A DNA stretch of 63,676 bases from positions 1 through 63,676 of the forward strand of contig CALAST010000036.1 of the NCBI GenBank assembly GCA_937889225.1, read 5' to 3'. A program made the translations under genes and the position numbers. This stretch comes from an uncultured Lachnobacterium sp. GTDB taxonomy: Bacteria; Bacillota; Clostridia; Lachnospirales; Lachnospiraceae. The notes beneath the pieces are model-generated. The model had not been told where the DNA came from. It saw only the letters and a program-made list of their open reading frames with translations, and searched no databases. Below, piece after piece: positions 33,790 to 43,947 of the stretch (its first letter is position 1; every line of letters starts with the position of its first letter).

Positions 33790-35045
33790 TTATTTTATAT
33801 ATTTTGTCGGTACCTCTTCATATTTTTTACAAAACCGATAGTAATAGACATCTCCACCTTTTGCAATATTATCCTCTACCTGTGGGTCAAATACATAGAT
33901 TGTGCCATCGATATTCATTTCACACCATATATGCCCGGTATAACCACCACCTGCTTTCGCTGTTTGTCCACTCACCGTGTAGCAATTCAGACCAAGTGCT
34001 TCCATCAACATTGCAAATGCTACTGAATAATCATCACATACACCAACTTTACCTTTGAGCATTCCATATGCAGAAACTTCATTATAATATCCACTAAAAT
34101 AAAAATCACTATAATCACTTGCTGCCGCATTGTTGCCATAACTACAGTAATCAATCAAATAATCATAACATGCTTTGACTTTTTCATAGGTAGTCATATC
34201 ATTTGCAATAACTTCTGCAAAAACTGCATCAATTTCTTTATTTAATGGTTCAAAATCACTTCTCTTAGGATTTAATTTTGCTTTATTCAAAACATTTTGA
34301 ACTGAAGAACTGATGGAAGTCGTTGTCTGTTGTACCCGTTCCTTCTGCAAATAATTGTTACTGACAAAACCAATTTCATCCATATAACGAATCTGATACC
34401 AACCATTCTTTTCCGATGTACCAATAACTCTTGCTTTTCTGCCACATCGAAGAAATCCTATTTCTTGATAATCTGTAGAATCACCACTACGAACATTAAC
34501 AAGCGATTTTGCATACATGATAGTTTCTTGTACCTTTCCTTTTTTGATGGTATATTTTACACCATTTAATTTAAGTGTTCCACTATATTTTGAACAGATT
34601 GTACCATCTTTCATATACCATACACCATTCCTGTAGCGGTTGTATCCAACTTGCCGTTTTTCATATACCATGTACCATACTCATTTGTTCCCAAACCGGT
34701 ATAGGTTTTGTCAAGTTTTCCATTTTTCATATACCACCAACCATACTGGTTCTTTGCCATTCCAGTATAGGTTTTATCTAATTCACCATTCTTTACATAC
34801 CACCAGCCGTACTGATTTTTCGCCATTCCGGTATAAGAAGTATCTACACTACCATTTTTATAATAATACCACTTTCCATCTTCTGCTTTACATAAGCCAC
34901 TTCCATTAACAACACGAACTGTTCTTTCTTGTTGATTATCATCAATTCCATCATCATTTTCAGTTGCATAAACACATGTTGAAGTCGATAACAAAAAAGT
35001 CAACAAGATAAGTACGATAGTTGTTGTTTTTCGATTTCTGCTCAT
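33790..35045 (-). pseudogene. Frameshifted wall protein: repeats, SH3 domain and transglutaminase-like domain
   Basis: Two overlapping frames together make one protein. Frame one (34611-35045) encodes a signal peptide (MSRNRKTTTIVLILLTFLLS...) and four wall-binding repeats, and stops after TGMVYGI. Frame two (from about 34671 to 33790) continues with the next repeat half (GVWYMKDG), the cap NGVKYTIKKGKV, a bacterial SH3 domain (SLVNVRSGDSTDYQEIGFL) and a transglutaminase-like domain with Cys in GKVGVCDDYS, His in GHIWCEM and Asp in VFDPQ. The break at 34611-34671 lies in a repeat, where a few bases (about a third of a repeat) are missing. A sequencing error or real loss are both possible. GGAG precedes the start at 35045. 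Confidence 0.8.
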
Positions 35046-35290
35046 CTTTAACTCCGCTTCCTTACATACTATCGATATTGACAATTGGAGACATGTTATA
35101 TAAGCGACATTCTTTTTTCCAATACTTGAATCGTCTTAGGGATGTATTTTTTCGCTTTTGTTGCTTATACATTTCCTGTAAATATTTCCCACATGAATTA
35201 TTTAGGTTTCGTCCAATGTTTCATATTCCCTGCTTTCACATGTCTTCCAATCATCTGCGATATTATACTCTAACTATTTGTTAGTTACTG

Positions 35291-36778
35291 TTATTTTTGA
35301 TTTACAACCTTTCCATTTTTTATCGTATAAGTTACTTTATTGAATGTTTTTGTACCACTATAATTAGATTGGAGCTTTCCATCTTTCATATACCACTTTC
35401 CATATGAGTTCTGAGCAATACCCTCAAATTTGGTGTCTAGTTTACCGTTTTTCATATAAAACCAACCGTATTGATTCTTCGCCATTCCCGTATAGCTGGT
35501 ATCTAATTTTCCATTCTTTATGTACCACCAACCATACTGATTTTTTGCCATTCCCGTATATTTGGTATCAAGTTTTCCTTTCGTCATATACCACCAACCA
35601 TACTGGTTTTTCGCCATTCCTGTGTATTTGGTATCAAGTTTTCCTTTCGTCATATACCACCAACCATATTGGTTCTTTGCCATTCCCGTATAACTCGTAT
35701 CAATGGTTCCCTTTTTTACATACCACCAATTATACTCATTTTTTGCCATTCCTACATAATCAAAATCTATCGTACCATTCTCAATATACCACCAACCATA
35801 CTGGTTTTTCACTAATCCAATATGTTCAAAATTTATAGTACCATCTTTAATATACCACCAGCCATCTGATTTCTTTGCCAAACCAACATAATTTATATCA
35901 ATAATACCATCTGTGTAATAATGCCACCCTTTATTATTTTTCACCAGACCATCTGCTCCACGCATATCTTTGGAATAATAATGAATTACAGAATCTTCCA
36001 TAATACTATAAGTCGCTTTATTAACATCTCCCCATTGTTCTTCACTTCCAGTATAATAGATATCAATAGAATACCCCTCAAACGCCTCATTTCTAATCTG
36101 TCTTATTGTCGTTGGGATTTCAACTTTCTCTAGTGACGAACAATTCTCAAACGCATGCGTATCTATTATTGTTACTCCTTCTTCGATAATTACGCTCTCC
36201 AAATTCTCACACTCTGCAAAACTATATTCTCCTATTATACTTACAGTTCCTGGAATAGTTACATATCTTAAACTTATACACTCATCAAATGCACTTCTTC
36301 CAATAGTTTTCAATCCCTGTGGAAACGAAATATCTTCTAAGCTGCTACAGCTAAAAAATGCACTACTTTCAATAATTTCTAAGCTATCTGACAAAGTTAT
36401 TTTACCCAAATTCCGACAGGACAAAAATGTGCCCACACCTATCGACTTCACACTTTCCGGCAACACAAGTTCCATTACGGAACAGTCTACAAATGCATAA
36501 TCACCTATCGTGGTAATACCACCTTCAATAATAATTTCGTAGATTGATAACGATTTCCATGGCCGAGAATTCATGCCATCATAATAGTAATCATACATCT
36601 CTCCCACACCAGAAATCGTTAGTGTCTTTGTTGCCTCATCATAACTCCACTCTGCCTTTTCACCACATTTTCCACTTGTTTCTTCTTCTGCCGCTTTCAT
36701 TTTCGATTGTGGAATAAATAATACTCCTATTGTTAACATCATTAACAATATAGACAATACTATTTTTTTTCTTTTCAT
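35291..36778 (-). CDS. BspA-like leucine-rich repeat surface protein with wall-binding repeats
   Basis: A 495-residue exported protein: signal peptide (MKRKKIVLSILLMMLTIGVL), a CGEKAEWSYDEATKTLTISG lead domain common in these proteins, six to seven LRR_5 units (about 75-235, with pattern IGxxAFxxCxxLxxVxIPxxV), then nine wall-binding repeats and the cap VTYTIKNGKVV. AAGGAG lies 7 bases before the chosen ATG; the frame is open 17 codons further. LRR_5 domains usually bind host or bacterial ligands. It sits in a row of similar genes. The 245-base gap downstream, before the next gene, holds no clear signal. Confidence 0.9.
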   Translation of the reverse strand: MKRKKIVLSILLMMLTIGVLFIPQSKMKAAEEETSGKCGEKAEWSYDEATKTLTISGVGEMYDYYYDGMNSRPWKSLSIYEIIIEGGITTIGDYAFVDCSVMELVLPESVKSIGVGTFLSCRNLGKITLSDSLEIIESSAFFSCSSLEDISFPQGLKTIGRSAFDECISLRYVTIPGTVSIIGEYSFAECENLESVIIEEGVTIIDTHAFENCSSLEKVEIPTTIRQIRNEAFEGYSIDIYYTGSEEQWGDVNKATYSIMEDSVIHYYSKDMRGADGLVKNNKGWHYYTDGIIDINYVGLAKKSDGWWYIKDGTINFEHIGLVKNQYGWWYIENGTIDFDYVGMAKNEYNWWYVKKGTIDTSYTGMAKNQYGWWYMTKGKLDTKYTGMAKNQYGWWYMTKGKLDTKYTGMAKNQYGWWYIKNGKLDTSYTGMAKNQYGWFYMKNGKLDTKFEGIAQNSYGKWYMKDGKLQSNYSGTKTFNKVTYTIKNGKVVNQK

Positions 36779-37055
36779 AGTTGTTCTCCTTTTCTCATTT
36801 AAATTATAATTACTCTGAATTCCTAACAAATACTTTAAAGTGTCATTTAATCCCTCCTCTCTAATAAATTGTCAGCTAGGCACTTGCAAAATGCCACACT
36901 CCGCATAAATATCGGATATGCAAAGTTTTTCACATGACTATACACCATAATATTACAACTATAAACACGAAAAAGCAATATTTTTCCTGTTTATAACAGG
37001 ACTTTATAAAAAATCAATTAAAAATATTAAATATCCAAACTATAAATAATAATGC
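36779..37055. other. AT-rich leader region of the LRR gene with small hairpins
   Basis: No gene is visible. On the minus strand a compact hairpin GGCATTT-TGC-AAGTGCC (about 36889-36905) is followed by a strong GAGAGGAGGG ribosome binding site and a three-codon frame (ATG ACA CTT TAA) some 70 bases before the LRR start. This looks like the start of a lost gene or a leader peptide. I could not match any riboswitch. Confidence 0.35.
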
Positions 37056-37186
37056 TAAAAATGCCCAAAGAGCCAGATTTTTATACTTAACTCTTTGGCA
37101 GTTCATTCATACCATTTTTTAGTTGTTTGTTTAGTTGCTATTTGATTACTTTTCCATTCTTAATGGTATACTTAACACCTTTTAAT
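37056..37186 (-). repeat. Partial duplication of the CAP gene 3' end and terminator
   Basis: The stretch repeats 32094-32228 with modest divergence: the AAAATGCCCAAAGAG terminator, then the reverse complement of the last 16 or so codons of a wall protein (cap KYTIKNGKVIK). The rest of that protein is missing; the copy ends at 37186 where unrelated sequence starts. Confidence 0.8.
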
Positions 37187-37323
37187 TACCACTTTAATAA
37201 GCGATGAATAACATACCGTTCCAATTCTGTACGATCGTATGTGTTGTAGTCATAGGAGAAAGAGTTTTTCACTACGGCCTCTTTTGAAGCACTTACGTTA
37301 TACTCCTGAAAAAGGAGAACACT
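37186..37323 (-). pseudogene. Unidentified protein C-terminal fragment
   Basis: A 45-codon open stretch ends ...NSFSYDYNTYDRTELERYVI then HRLLKW and TAA. It has no start site or ribosome binding site and is truncated by a stop upstream. The composition looks like real protein rather than noise, but I cannot name the family. It lies directly against the duplicated wall-protein end. Confidence 0.3.
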
Positions 37324-37354
37324 TTAGTATCCTTTCTTTACAAAATTTATACAC

Positions 37355-37458
37355 ATAAGGAGCTGCCACACTAAGTGAATTTTATAAGATATAAACGGAT
37401 TTATTGCATATAAAACCTATATCTTGTTATATTTTTGCTTAATGTGACAACTCCTTAT
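37355..37458. repeat. 104-bp MITE-like palindrome
   Basis: Ends 37355-37375 and 37438-37458 are 21-base inverted repeats differing only by four C/T transitions (ATAAGGAG-Y-TG-Y-CACA-Y-TAAG). A second inverted pair (TATAAGATATA with TATATCTTGTTATA) lies inside, so almost the whole element folds into one long hairpin. It sits 9 bases past the stop of the lipoprotein gene. Confidence 0.65.
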
Positions 37459-37467
37459 TACGATTTC

Positions 37468-39030
37468 TTATTCCGGTTTATAATCCAAATTATTACTATT
37501 TTGATAACTTCTAATCAAATCTGCATTACGTTGTTCTAAGTCCGATAATGTACCATCAAAACTTGAATTTGGAATATACCAATCTTTTGTTGAAAAATAA
37601 TTATTTAACTCTGTTGAACTAAAAATATATCCATGACGAGCATAAATTTCATTCCTTGCATAGGTTAAACTTTTTGCAGATAAACCTTCTAAATCTGCTT
37701 CTGTTAATTCTTTGACTGCACTATCTTGAAGAATATAATCATTTGTTGATATATTTTCATTGCTATAATTTTTACCATTACTTAAAAAATCAATTAACTG
37801 GTTAGTATCTATGCTTACTCCTAAATCAATACTTTTTGCCATAGCTTCTTCAAAAAACTTTTCATATTCATCTTGTGAGACACTCTTTCCATCAATTTCA
37901 TATTCATAAGATACATCTTCTATATTTTCTTCTTCCTGTCTAAGCTCATACCATTCTCCTTGTATATCTACGATAGCTTCTCCATTTTCCAAATGATAAA
38001 TTCGATCTCCATAATATCCCATTCTTCCATAACTCAATATAAATTTATTTTTTTCTTCAAAGATATCTATACTACCAAATTCAAAATGATTATCTATAAC
38101 TTCTCCATCATGATAGCCTAATATTCCTACTCCGGCAGCACTATAAGGTCCAAAATATAAAATTTCTTCTATTCCATCATCATCTATATCATAAACGTTA
38201 AATTCAAATTCCACTTCTTTGAATTCTTTAATGACATAATCCAAATATGCTTTTTTTACAGGATTTGATAAATTACTATTATTTAGTTCATCTAATTCCT
38301 TCTGAATATTTTCATGCACTAACATAACAGAATCCCATTTTAATTTATCAATATCTTTTTCTTGCACCGTAAGCATAGCAGAATAACACCACTCATCTGA
38401 TGATGGTAGATATTCATGTGATACAAGAACATAACCATAACTATTACCAGATAAACTACTATCATGCTGAACCGTTGACTCTATTTCATATTTATAAAGC
38501 ACTGTCAATATTGCATCCGTATCTTTATAATAGTTAAAAAAAGTCCCCGGCATATTACTATCAATAACTGTGCATTTAACACTTAAATTATAATATTTAC
38601 CACTTCTCAAGTTAATGCCTCTACCTAAAGTCGCACTCGTTTGCTTTAAAGCATCCTTAAAATTTGCATCATCCCAATCATATACAACATGTGGTCGTCT
38701 ACTCATTGCACTTAATGAAATCGGTGCTCCTAAAAGATGATCTGTTGCACTACCACATTTAAGAATATCTGTTGCCTGTTGCAAAAAAAATTCAGCCATT
38801 CTATTTTCTAAACTTGAGGAATATACACTATATAATATTGGTTCATCTTTCTTAACAGCTTCTACTACTTCTGTTTCACTTTCTTTTATTTCCAATTCTT
38901 CTATTTCACTTTCTTTTTTTACATCACTTAGTTCTGTTGGATTAACAGAGTTAACTACTGTATCACCACAACCTACCAATAACCCACAAACTAATACTAC
39001 CATCAATAAACTTTTCCATCTTGTTTTCAT
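37468..39030 (-). CDS. Lipoprotein with C-terminal YARHG domain
   Basis: A 520-residue exported lipoprotein: signal peptide MKTRWKSLLMVVLVCGLLVGC with lipobox LVGC, an acidic Glu/Ser/Lys linker, a central alpha/beta domain of unknown type (about 70-320, containing the calcium-loop-like VYDIDDDGIEEILYFG), and a YARHG domain (YARNEIYARHGYIF...DWY) near 465-505. YARHG is thought to act outside the cell near the wall. AAAGGA precedes this ATG; the 38 codons upstream in frame are not likely to be used. Function unknown. Confidence 0.85.
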   Translation of the reverse strand: MKTRWKSLLMVVLVCGLLVGCGDTVVNSVNPTELSDVKKESEIEELEIKESETEVVEAVKKDEPILYSVYSSSLENRMAEFFLQQATDILKCGSATDHLLGAPISLSAMSRRPHVVYDWDDANFKDALKQTSATLGRGINLRSGKYYNLSVKCTVIDSNMPGTFFNYYKDTDAILTVLYKYEIESTVQHDSSLSGNSYGYVLVSHEYLPSSDEWCYSAMLTVQEKDIDKLKWDSVMLVHENIQKELDELNNSNLSNPVKKAYLDYVIKEFKEVEFEFNVYDIDDDGIEEILYFGPYSAAGVGILGYHDGEVIDNHFEFGSIDIFEEKNKFILSYGRMGYYGDRIYHLENGEAIVDIQGEWYELRQEEENIEDVSYEYEIDGKSVSQDEYEKFFEEAMAKSIDLGVSIDTNQLIDFLSNGKNYSNENISTNDYILQDSAVKELTEADLEGLSAKSLTYARNEIYARHGYIFSSTELNNYFSTKDWYIPNSSFDGTLSDLEQRNADLIRSYQNSNNLDYKPE

Positions 39031-39333
39031 AATTTTTTTTCCTTTCTTTGTATAAAATTTTATTATATATGAATATTCTTCATATTCCTCCAACAAAAGG
39101 ATAGACAGCTTCTTTAAAAACACATTCCTTTTCCTCTTATTCAACCTTTATAATCCAAAAATCTGGTGCTTAAAGTTTGCTATCTTTTTTATCTGTGCAT
39201 GTGGTATACCTATAGGTAACTTATTTTTCGTTAATTTTATTTTACCACAAAAAGGATTTTTCTTTTTTTATTTGTCCTATAAAAATTTTACACTATCGTC
39301 GCCACAGACATAATAAACACATGCGTAAATATT

Positions 39334-39375
39334 TAAAAAAAGCACACCGGACATTCCCTGTTCAGTGTGCTTTCT
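39334..39375 (-). terminator. Intrinsic terminator
   Basis: AAAGCACAC and GTGTGCTTT pair around a 16-base loop, with T7 following on the minus strand. It serves the collapsed gene at 39436 and earlier genes. The remaining about 300 bases between it and the lipoprotein gene show no gene. Confidence 0.8.
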
Positions 39376-39435
39376 TTTGCTGTCCATTGAAAATTAGCGA
39401 ACATAGCTTTTTCACTTTTTTAAGCGGTTATTCGA

Positions 39436-39770
39436 TTAACCTATCACTTTACCATTTTTAATTTCCAGTCAATTGTTTCTTCTAATTTGTTTTCTTCCTC
39501 AAATTTTTCTGTTTCTAAATTATCTGTTTCTTGTATCAATTGCACTTCTTCTTTTTCATTATTTTTCACAGACTTAGTCTCAGTTGATACTTCTGTTTCT
39601 TTTTCTGATTTATTTTCATTTTCTATAACTTCTGTTTTTATTGATACTTCCGTTTCTTCGATTCTCTCTGCTTCCTCTGAATTTTGTATTTCAGACGCAT
39701 AAAGGTCGACTGGTATCTGTGTAGTTAATATTGTGGCTACCAACCCTGTGGCTAAGCACCGTCTAAACAT
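39436..39770 (-). pseudogene. Wall protein collapsed by internal deletion
   Basis: The frame opens with a signal peptide (MFRRCLATGLVATILTTQIP) and a very acidic Glu/Thr/Lys-rich stretch of about 75 residues, as in repeat-bearing secreted proteins. It ends abruptly with TIDWKLKMVK. Reading one frame over, the last codons are LEIKNGKVIG and TAA, the cap that ends all wall-repeat proteins here. So the middle was deleted and the ends joined out of frame. AAGGAGG and an exact start are preserved. Confidence 0.7.
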
Positions 39771-39836
39771 TTTACTTTCCTCCTTGAAAATTCACATTAA
39801 ACACTATTTTATTACTTAATTTGCAATATTTTCCTT

Positions 39837-41366
39837 TTATTTAATCACTTTCCCATTTTTAATCGTATAAGTTACACCATCAAATGTTTTCTTACCATTA
39901 TAATTAGATTGAAGTTTTCCACCTTTCATATACCACGTTCCATACTGATTTTTGGCAATTCCCTCAAAACTGGTATCTAATTTACCTTTTTTCATATACC
40001 ACCAGCCATATTGATTTTTTGCCATTCCTGTGTAACCAGTATCAAATTTTCCATTCTTGATATATACCCAACCTGAACTTACTTTCACCATTCCTGTAAC
40101 CGATTTATCAAATTTCCCGTTTTTTAGATACCATGTTCCATATTGGTTTGATGCAAGCCCCGTATATGTTCTATCCAGTTTTCCTTTTTTCACATACCAC
40201 CAACCATACTCGTTCTTTGCCATTCCCGTATATGACTGGTCAAATTTTCCATTCTTTGCATACCACCAACCATAGTCATTTTTTGCAAGTCCTGTATAGG
40301 TCTTATCATACTTTCCATTCTTTACATACCACCAACCATACTTATTTTTTGCAAGTCCGCTAAAAGATGCATCAATTACGCCATCCTCATAATATGCCCA
40401 AGCATTATCCGTCTTTAAAAATCCATTGCAGCCTTTGAAACTTTCTGAAAGAATATGCACAATACCATCCTTAAGTTCTGTATTTGTTCCCTCAATAGAA
40501 ACCTTTTCCCAATCTGTCATAGTTCCTGCATAATATATATCTTTTAACTTATCACATTTGTAAAATGCACCAACATTAATCGTAACAATGCTTTTCGGGA
40601 TTGCAACTTTCTCCAAACCAGTACAATTATAAAATACATAACTTCCAAGGCTTGTTATTCTTTCTGAAATTTCTGCTTCTGTTAATTGACTGCAATTTAC
40701 AAAAGCATAATTAACAAGATTTGTTACTGTTTTTGGAAGTTTTATTTCTTGAAGACTACTGCATCCATAAAACGCATACTCTCCTATCTCAACCAATCCT
40801 TCTTGAAGTTTTACATTCTTTAAATTACTGCATTCTACAAACGCATAATTACCAATACTCGTTACTGATTTTGGAAATTCTATCTCTTTCAAATTGCGGC
40901 ACTCTACAAATGCGTAATCTTCAATACTTGTTACACTTTTTGCGATTATGATTTCACTTAAACTATTACAACCTTCAAACGCACTCATTCCAACACTTGT
41001 CACACCTTCGGGAATCTCTATTTTTTTCAAATTGCGGCATTCATAAAATGCACAACTACCAATGCTGGTAATTCCCTTTGAAAATTTAACGGTTTTTATT
41101 TCTCTCACAAAATCTTTCCATGGACTATCATAACCTTGTGTTTCATTTCCCCCATTATAATATTCAAAATCATACATCTTCCCTGTTCCTTTAATTGATA
41201 AAGTCCCTGTTTTAGTATCAAAACTCCATGTTAACGTATCGCCACAAGTCCCTTCTTTTTGTGCAGCTTTTACCTGTGGCGTCCAAAAAAGCAATATTCC
41301 TATCAAACCACAAAATAGCATATTTCGGAAAAAATATTTTTTCATATGTATTTTTCTTTTTAACAT
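39837..41366 (-). CDS. BspA-like leucine-rich repeat surface protein with wall-binding repeats
   Basis: A 509-residue exported protein: short basic start and signal peptide (MKKYFFRNMLFCGLIGILLF from residue 8), the CGDTLTWSFDTKTGTLSIKG lead domain, about nine LRR_5 units (75-290), eight wall-binding repeats, and the cap VTYTIKNGKVIK. These repeats are more diverged (WYAKNGKFDQ, WVYIKNGKFD) than in the neighbours. Start uncertain: GGAG lies 15 bases before the ATG at 41366, and an ATG at residue 8 is also possible. It follows the glycosyltransferase fusion by 11 bases, so polymer gene and surface gene share a transcript. Confidence 0.88.
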   Translation of the reverse strand: MLKRKIHMKKYFFRNMLFCGLIGILLFWTPQVKAAQKEGTCGDTLTWSFDTKTGTLSIKGTGKMYDFEYYNGGNETQGYDSPWKDFVREIKTVKFSKGITSIGSCAFYECRNLKKIEIPEGVTSVGMSAFEGCNSLSEIIIAKSVTSIEDYAFVECRNLKEIEFPKSVTSIGNYAFVECSNLKNVKLQEGLVEIGEYAFYGCSSLQEIKLPKTVTNLVNYAFVNCSQLTEAEISERITSLGSYVFYNCTGLEKVAIPKSIVTINVGAFYKCDKLKDIYYAGTMTDWEKVSIEGTNTELKDGIVHILSESFKGCNGFLKTDNAWAYYEDGVIDASFSGLAKNKYGWWYVKNGKYDKTYTGLAKNDYGWWYAKNGKFDQSYTGMAKNEYGWWYVKKGKLDRTYTGLASNQYGTWYLKNGKFDKSVTGMVKVSSGWVYIKNGKFDTGYTGMAKNQYGWWYMKKGKLDTSFEGIAKNQYGTWYMKGGKLQSNYNGKKTFDGVTYTIKNGKVIK

Positions 41367-41377
41367 ACCAATAACTA

Positions 41378-43891
41378 TTATCTCCTTATTTCTTTCTGAT
41401 ATATTTCTTCCATTGGTGAATCATTTTCATAAAACTCTGTTAAAATCCCCTCATATATTCCTTCTTTTATATAAAGAAGCAATTGTTCCAATAATTCTTC
41501 AGCCGATACTGCAACTTTATCCCAATATTCTTTTTCTCCCATATTTCGATAACCATTCATTCCCGATTTAAATTCCACCACATCAGGAAGAAACCAAAAT
41601 ACAGGTATTTCTTGAAAGATATAATCATAAGCAAACGAAGAAATATCTGTTATACAGATTCCATAATTTTCTGCAACTTCCGTTTTCTCTATCATACGAA
41701 TACGAGATGACTGGAACACAAAATATTCTTTATACATGTAAAAAATAGGGTGCAATTTTACTTCCAATGTATAATCATACTTCTGTAAGAGTTGTTCTAA
41801 CTTTTTACTTTCCAAAAATACTTGTATATTTTTATAATAAGCAGATGCCCTAAATTTTTCTTCCAATTTAACCCATTGTCGGTTGACATATCCACCAACA
41901 AGATAAGACCTCCACGATGGTGCAAATAGAATTTTTTTACTTTCTGTTTGTAGTTCTCTTCTTTGTTCAAAACGCGGCATTCTGCATTTAAGCAAATCCT
42001 TGTCTGAAAATCCATTGCTACAAAACAATTCTGCTTCTTGTTTTGTAGATACCACTACTCTATCTGCAAGAATACGCTCAGGTGTATATTTCCATGGCAT
42101 TTCAATATGTAAGACACCATGTTGTAAATATACAATTTCAAAATGAAATTCTCCTGCATAAGTATCATATCTTTCTCTTGGAAATGGAATAATGTTTTCT
42201 TCTTCTATAAATGCTGTTATGATTTTTTGACATTTAAGAAATAATTGTTTATGTTTTATACCTCCCCACTGGATAGCACAATTTCGATTTGGTAAATATT
42301 GTCTCTGTCTCTCATCTGAAACAACATAATATCGCACAATTCCATCCTTTTTACCATAATCATGTAAAAATTGCATCATTCCATTATCAAAAGCAACTCC
42401 CGTACAATCGTAATATAGCCATATAATTTTTCTTTTCGTTTCTTTCCATCTGCTGATATAAATATCGTTTTTCTTATCAATAGAAAGTTTCACTCCATTA
42501 TTTACATACGTATAGCGTTTTCTTGCATGAGAAAATGGTACACATGGCATAAAATAATAATGCACGGGAAACCACTTTCCATTTAATCCCATTTCAAAAG
42601 AAACCTTAGATACCTTATTTGCATCACACTCATATGTAAATGCCCAAAAATTCTGTGTTCCTTCATGGGATAAATAATAATTGTGTGCACTTGGACGTAA
42701 TGTCAATTTTTTAGTCAATTCGCCCTCATTTTCTACTGCACATAATAGCGGCATTTCTTCATAAAATTGAAAAAATACCGTTTTTAAAAATCCATGTATC
42801 ACTACTTTATTTTTTCGAATCTGGCATTTTGTCATAACGATTTCTACGGACTTCTCATATATGGTACATATCTTTTTATTCCATAAGCCAAATCCGCTAT
42901 CTTCTATTTTATATTGCAGTTCTTTTTTATTTTTTAGGCATAACATATAATATTTTTCAAAAAAGTCAATTTTCGGATGATTCAAAATAATTTCATTCGA
43001 ACATCTCGAAAGCAACATTTTCAACCGCTGCAATGCATTTTCATACTCTGCTTCATTGTAGTGGTATGGAAAAAGTATATTACTGCATAATTTCCAGAAA
43101 AAGTCGTTCACAAACAACCCTTGAAAAGCTGCCGGTATTTCTTCCTCTTTTTCATACCAATAAAATAGTTCCTCAAAAAAATGCGTACATTGTTCAAAAA
43201 TATAACATGCTCCTGATAATTTTCCAGAGGAACTATTATTACTTCGATAATAAATATAAGTTCCTTCTGCACAAAATCCCATCTTCAATTTATCTTTGAG
43301 AACCTCACAACAATACTTTTGGTCCTCAGAAAACGTCTGTTTTTCATCGAATAGAACATTATGTTCAAATTTATTTTTTACCACAATATTCATTGTGGTT
43401 TGTCCAATATATGGATACTCTCTTAAATCATATACCCCTGATTCTTTTAAATATTGATATCTAAAATGTGGGGCTAATACACGTCCTTCAAAAATTGTGT
43501 CAATTCGATATGTTACTAAATCGACTTCCTCTTGAACAGAGTCAAAAAATTTTTTTAGTTTTATAATCGTTCCTTTTGTAAACCTATCATCTGCATCAAG
43601 ATAAAAGATATATTTCCCTTTTGCATTTCTAATTCCATAATTTCTTGCAGCAGATACACCCAAATTTTCCTGATGAAAGCATTTTACCTCCGGATTCTGT
43701 ACTGCCATTTTTGCACATATTGCAACGCTATTATCCTCAGAACCATCATTAATTAAAAGAATTTCTGCTGATACAACTCCTGAAACTTCTTCCAAAATCA
43801 AATTTACGCATTCTTCAATATGTTCCTCTTGATTAAAAATGGGGATGATAATAGATATATCCACCCCTTTGTTTTGCATAGATTGTTCCAT
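41378..43891 (-). CDS. Fusion of GT2 glycosyltransferase and CDP-polyol phosphotransferase (TagF/TarL-like)
   Basis: An 837-residue cytoplasmic enzyme. The N-terminal GT2 domain has ISIIIPIFNQEEHIEEC, LLINDGSEDNS and the DxD stretch YIFYLDADDRF. After a middle beta domain (about 330-470) comes a PF04464-type domain (about 480-830) with QHGVLHIEMPWK, FAPSWRSYL and ITDISSFAYDYIF, which moves polyol phosphate from CDP-glycerol or CDP-ribitol onto a growing chain. The two activities together suggest repeat units with sugar plus polyol phosphate. Start chosen with AAGGAGG 7 bases upstream. It is placed between LRR protein genes, apart from the main operon, but its paralogue is at 50571. Confidence 0.88.
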   Translation of the reverse strand: MEQSMQNKGVDISIIIPIFNQEEHIEECVNLILEEVSGVVSAEILLINDGSEDNSVAICAKMAVQNPEVKCFHQENLGVSAARNYGIRNAKGKYIFYLDADDRFTKGTIIKLKKFFDSVQEEVDLVTYRIDTIFEGRVLAPHFRYQYLKESGVYDLREYPYIGQTTMNIVVKNKFEHNVLFDEKQTFSEDQKYCCEVLKDKLKMGFCAEGTYIYYRSNNSSSGKLSGACYIFEQCTHFFEELFYWYEKEEEIPAAFQGLFVNDFFWKLCSNILFPYHYNEAEYENALQRLKMLLSRCSNEIILNHPKIDFFEKYYMLCLKNKKELQYKIEDSGFGLWNKKICTIYEKSVEIVMTKCQIRKNKVVIHGFLKTVFFQFYEEMPLLCAVENEGELTKKLTLRPSAHNYYLSHEGTQNFWAFTYECDANKVSKVSFEMGLNGKWFPVHYYFMPCVPFSHARKRYTYVNNGVKLSIDKKNDIYISRWKETKRKIIWLYYDCTGVAFDNGMMQFLHDYGKKDGIVRYYVVSDERQRQYLPNRNCAIQWGGIKHKQLFLKCQKIITAFIEEENIIPFPRERYDTYAGEFHFEIVYLQHGVLHIEMPWKYTPERILADRVVVSTKQEAELFCSNGFSDKDLLKCRMPRFEQRRELQTESKKILFAPSWRSYLVGGYVNRQWVKLEEKFRASAYYKNIQVFLESKKLEQLLQKYDYTLEVKLHPIFYMYKEYFVFQSSRIRMIEKTEVAENYGICITDISSFAYDYIFQEIPVFWFLPDVVEFKSGMNGYRNMGEKEYWDKVAVSAEELLEQLLLYIKEGIYEGILTEFYENDSPMEEIYQKEIRR

Positions 43892-43947
43892 TATCATCCC
43901 TCCTTAGCTTACTTATTCTACCAGCAAACTTAATAATATAAATTTCG

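Noticed and set aside
35404..35838. Plus-strand open frames of 100-200 codons opposite the wall-repeat genes (also at 43992, 44119 and 45661)
   Set aside because: They are the complement of the repeats, rich in Ser/Thr/His/Tyr/Phe with no start sites; the coding strand is minus.
36850..36960. Possible riboswitch (c-di-GMP or other) in the LRR gene leader
   Set aside because: Only small hairpins are present; I found no conserved core of any riboswitch I know.
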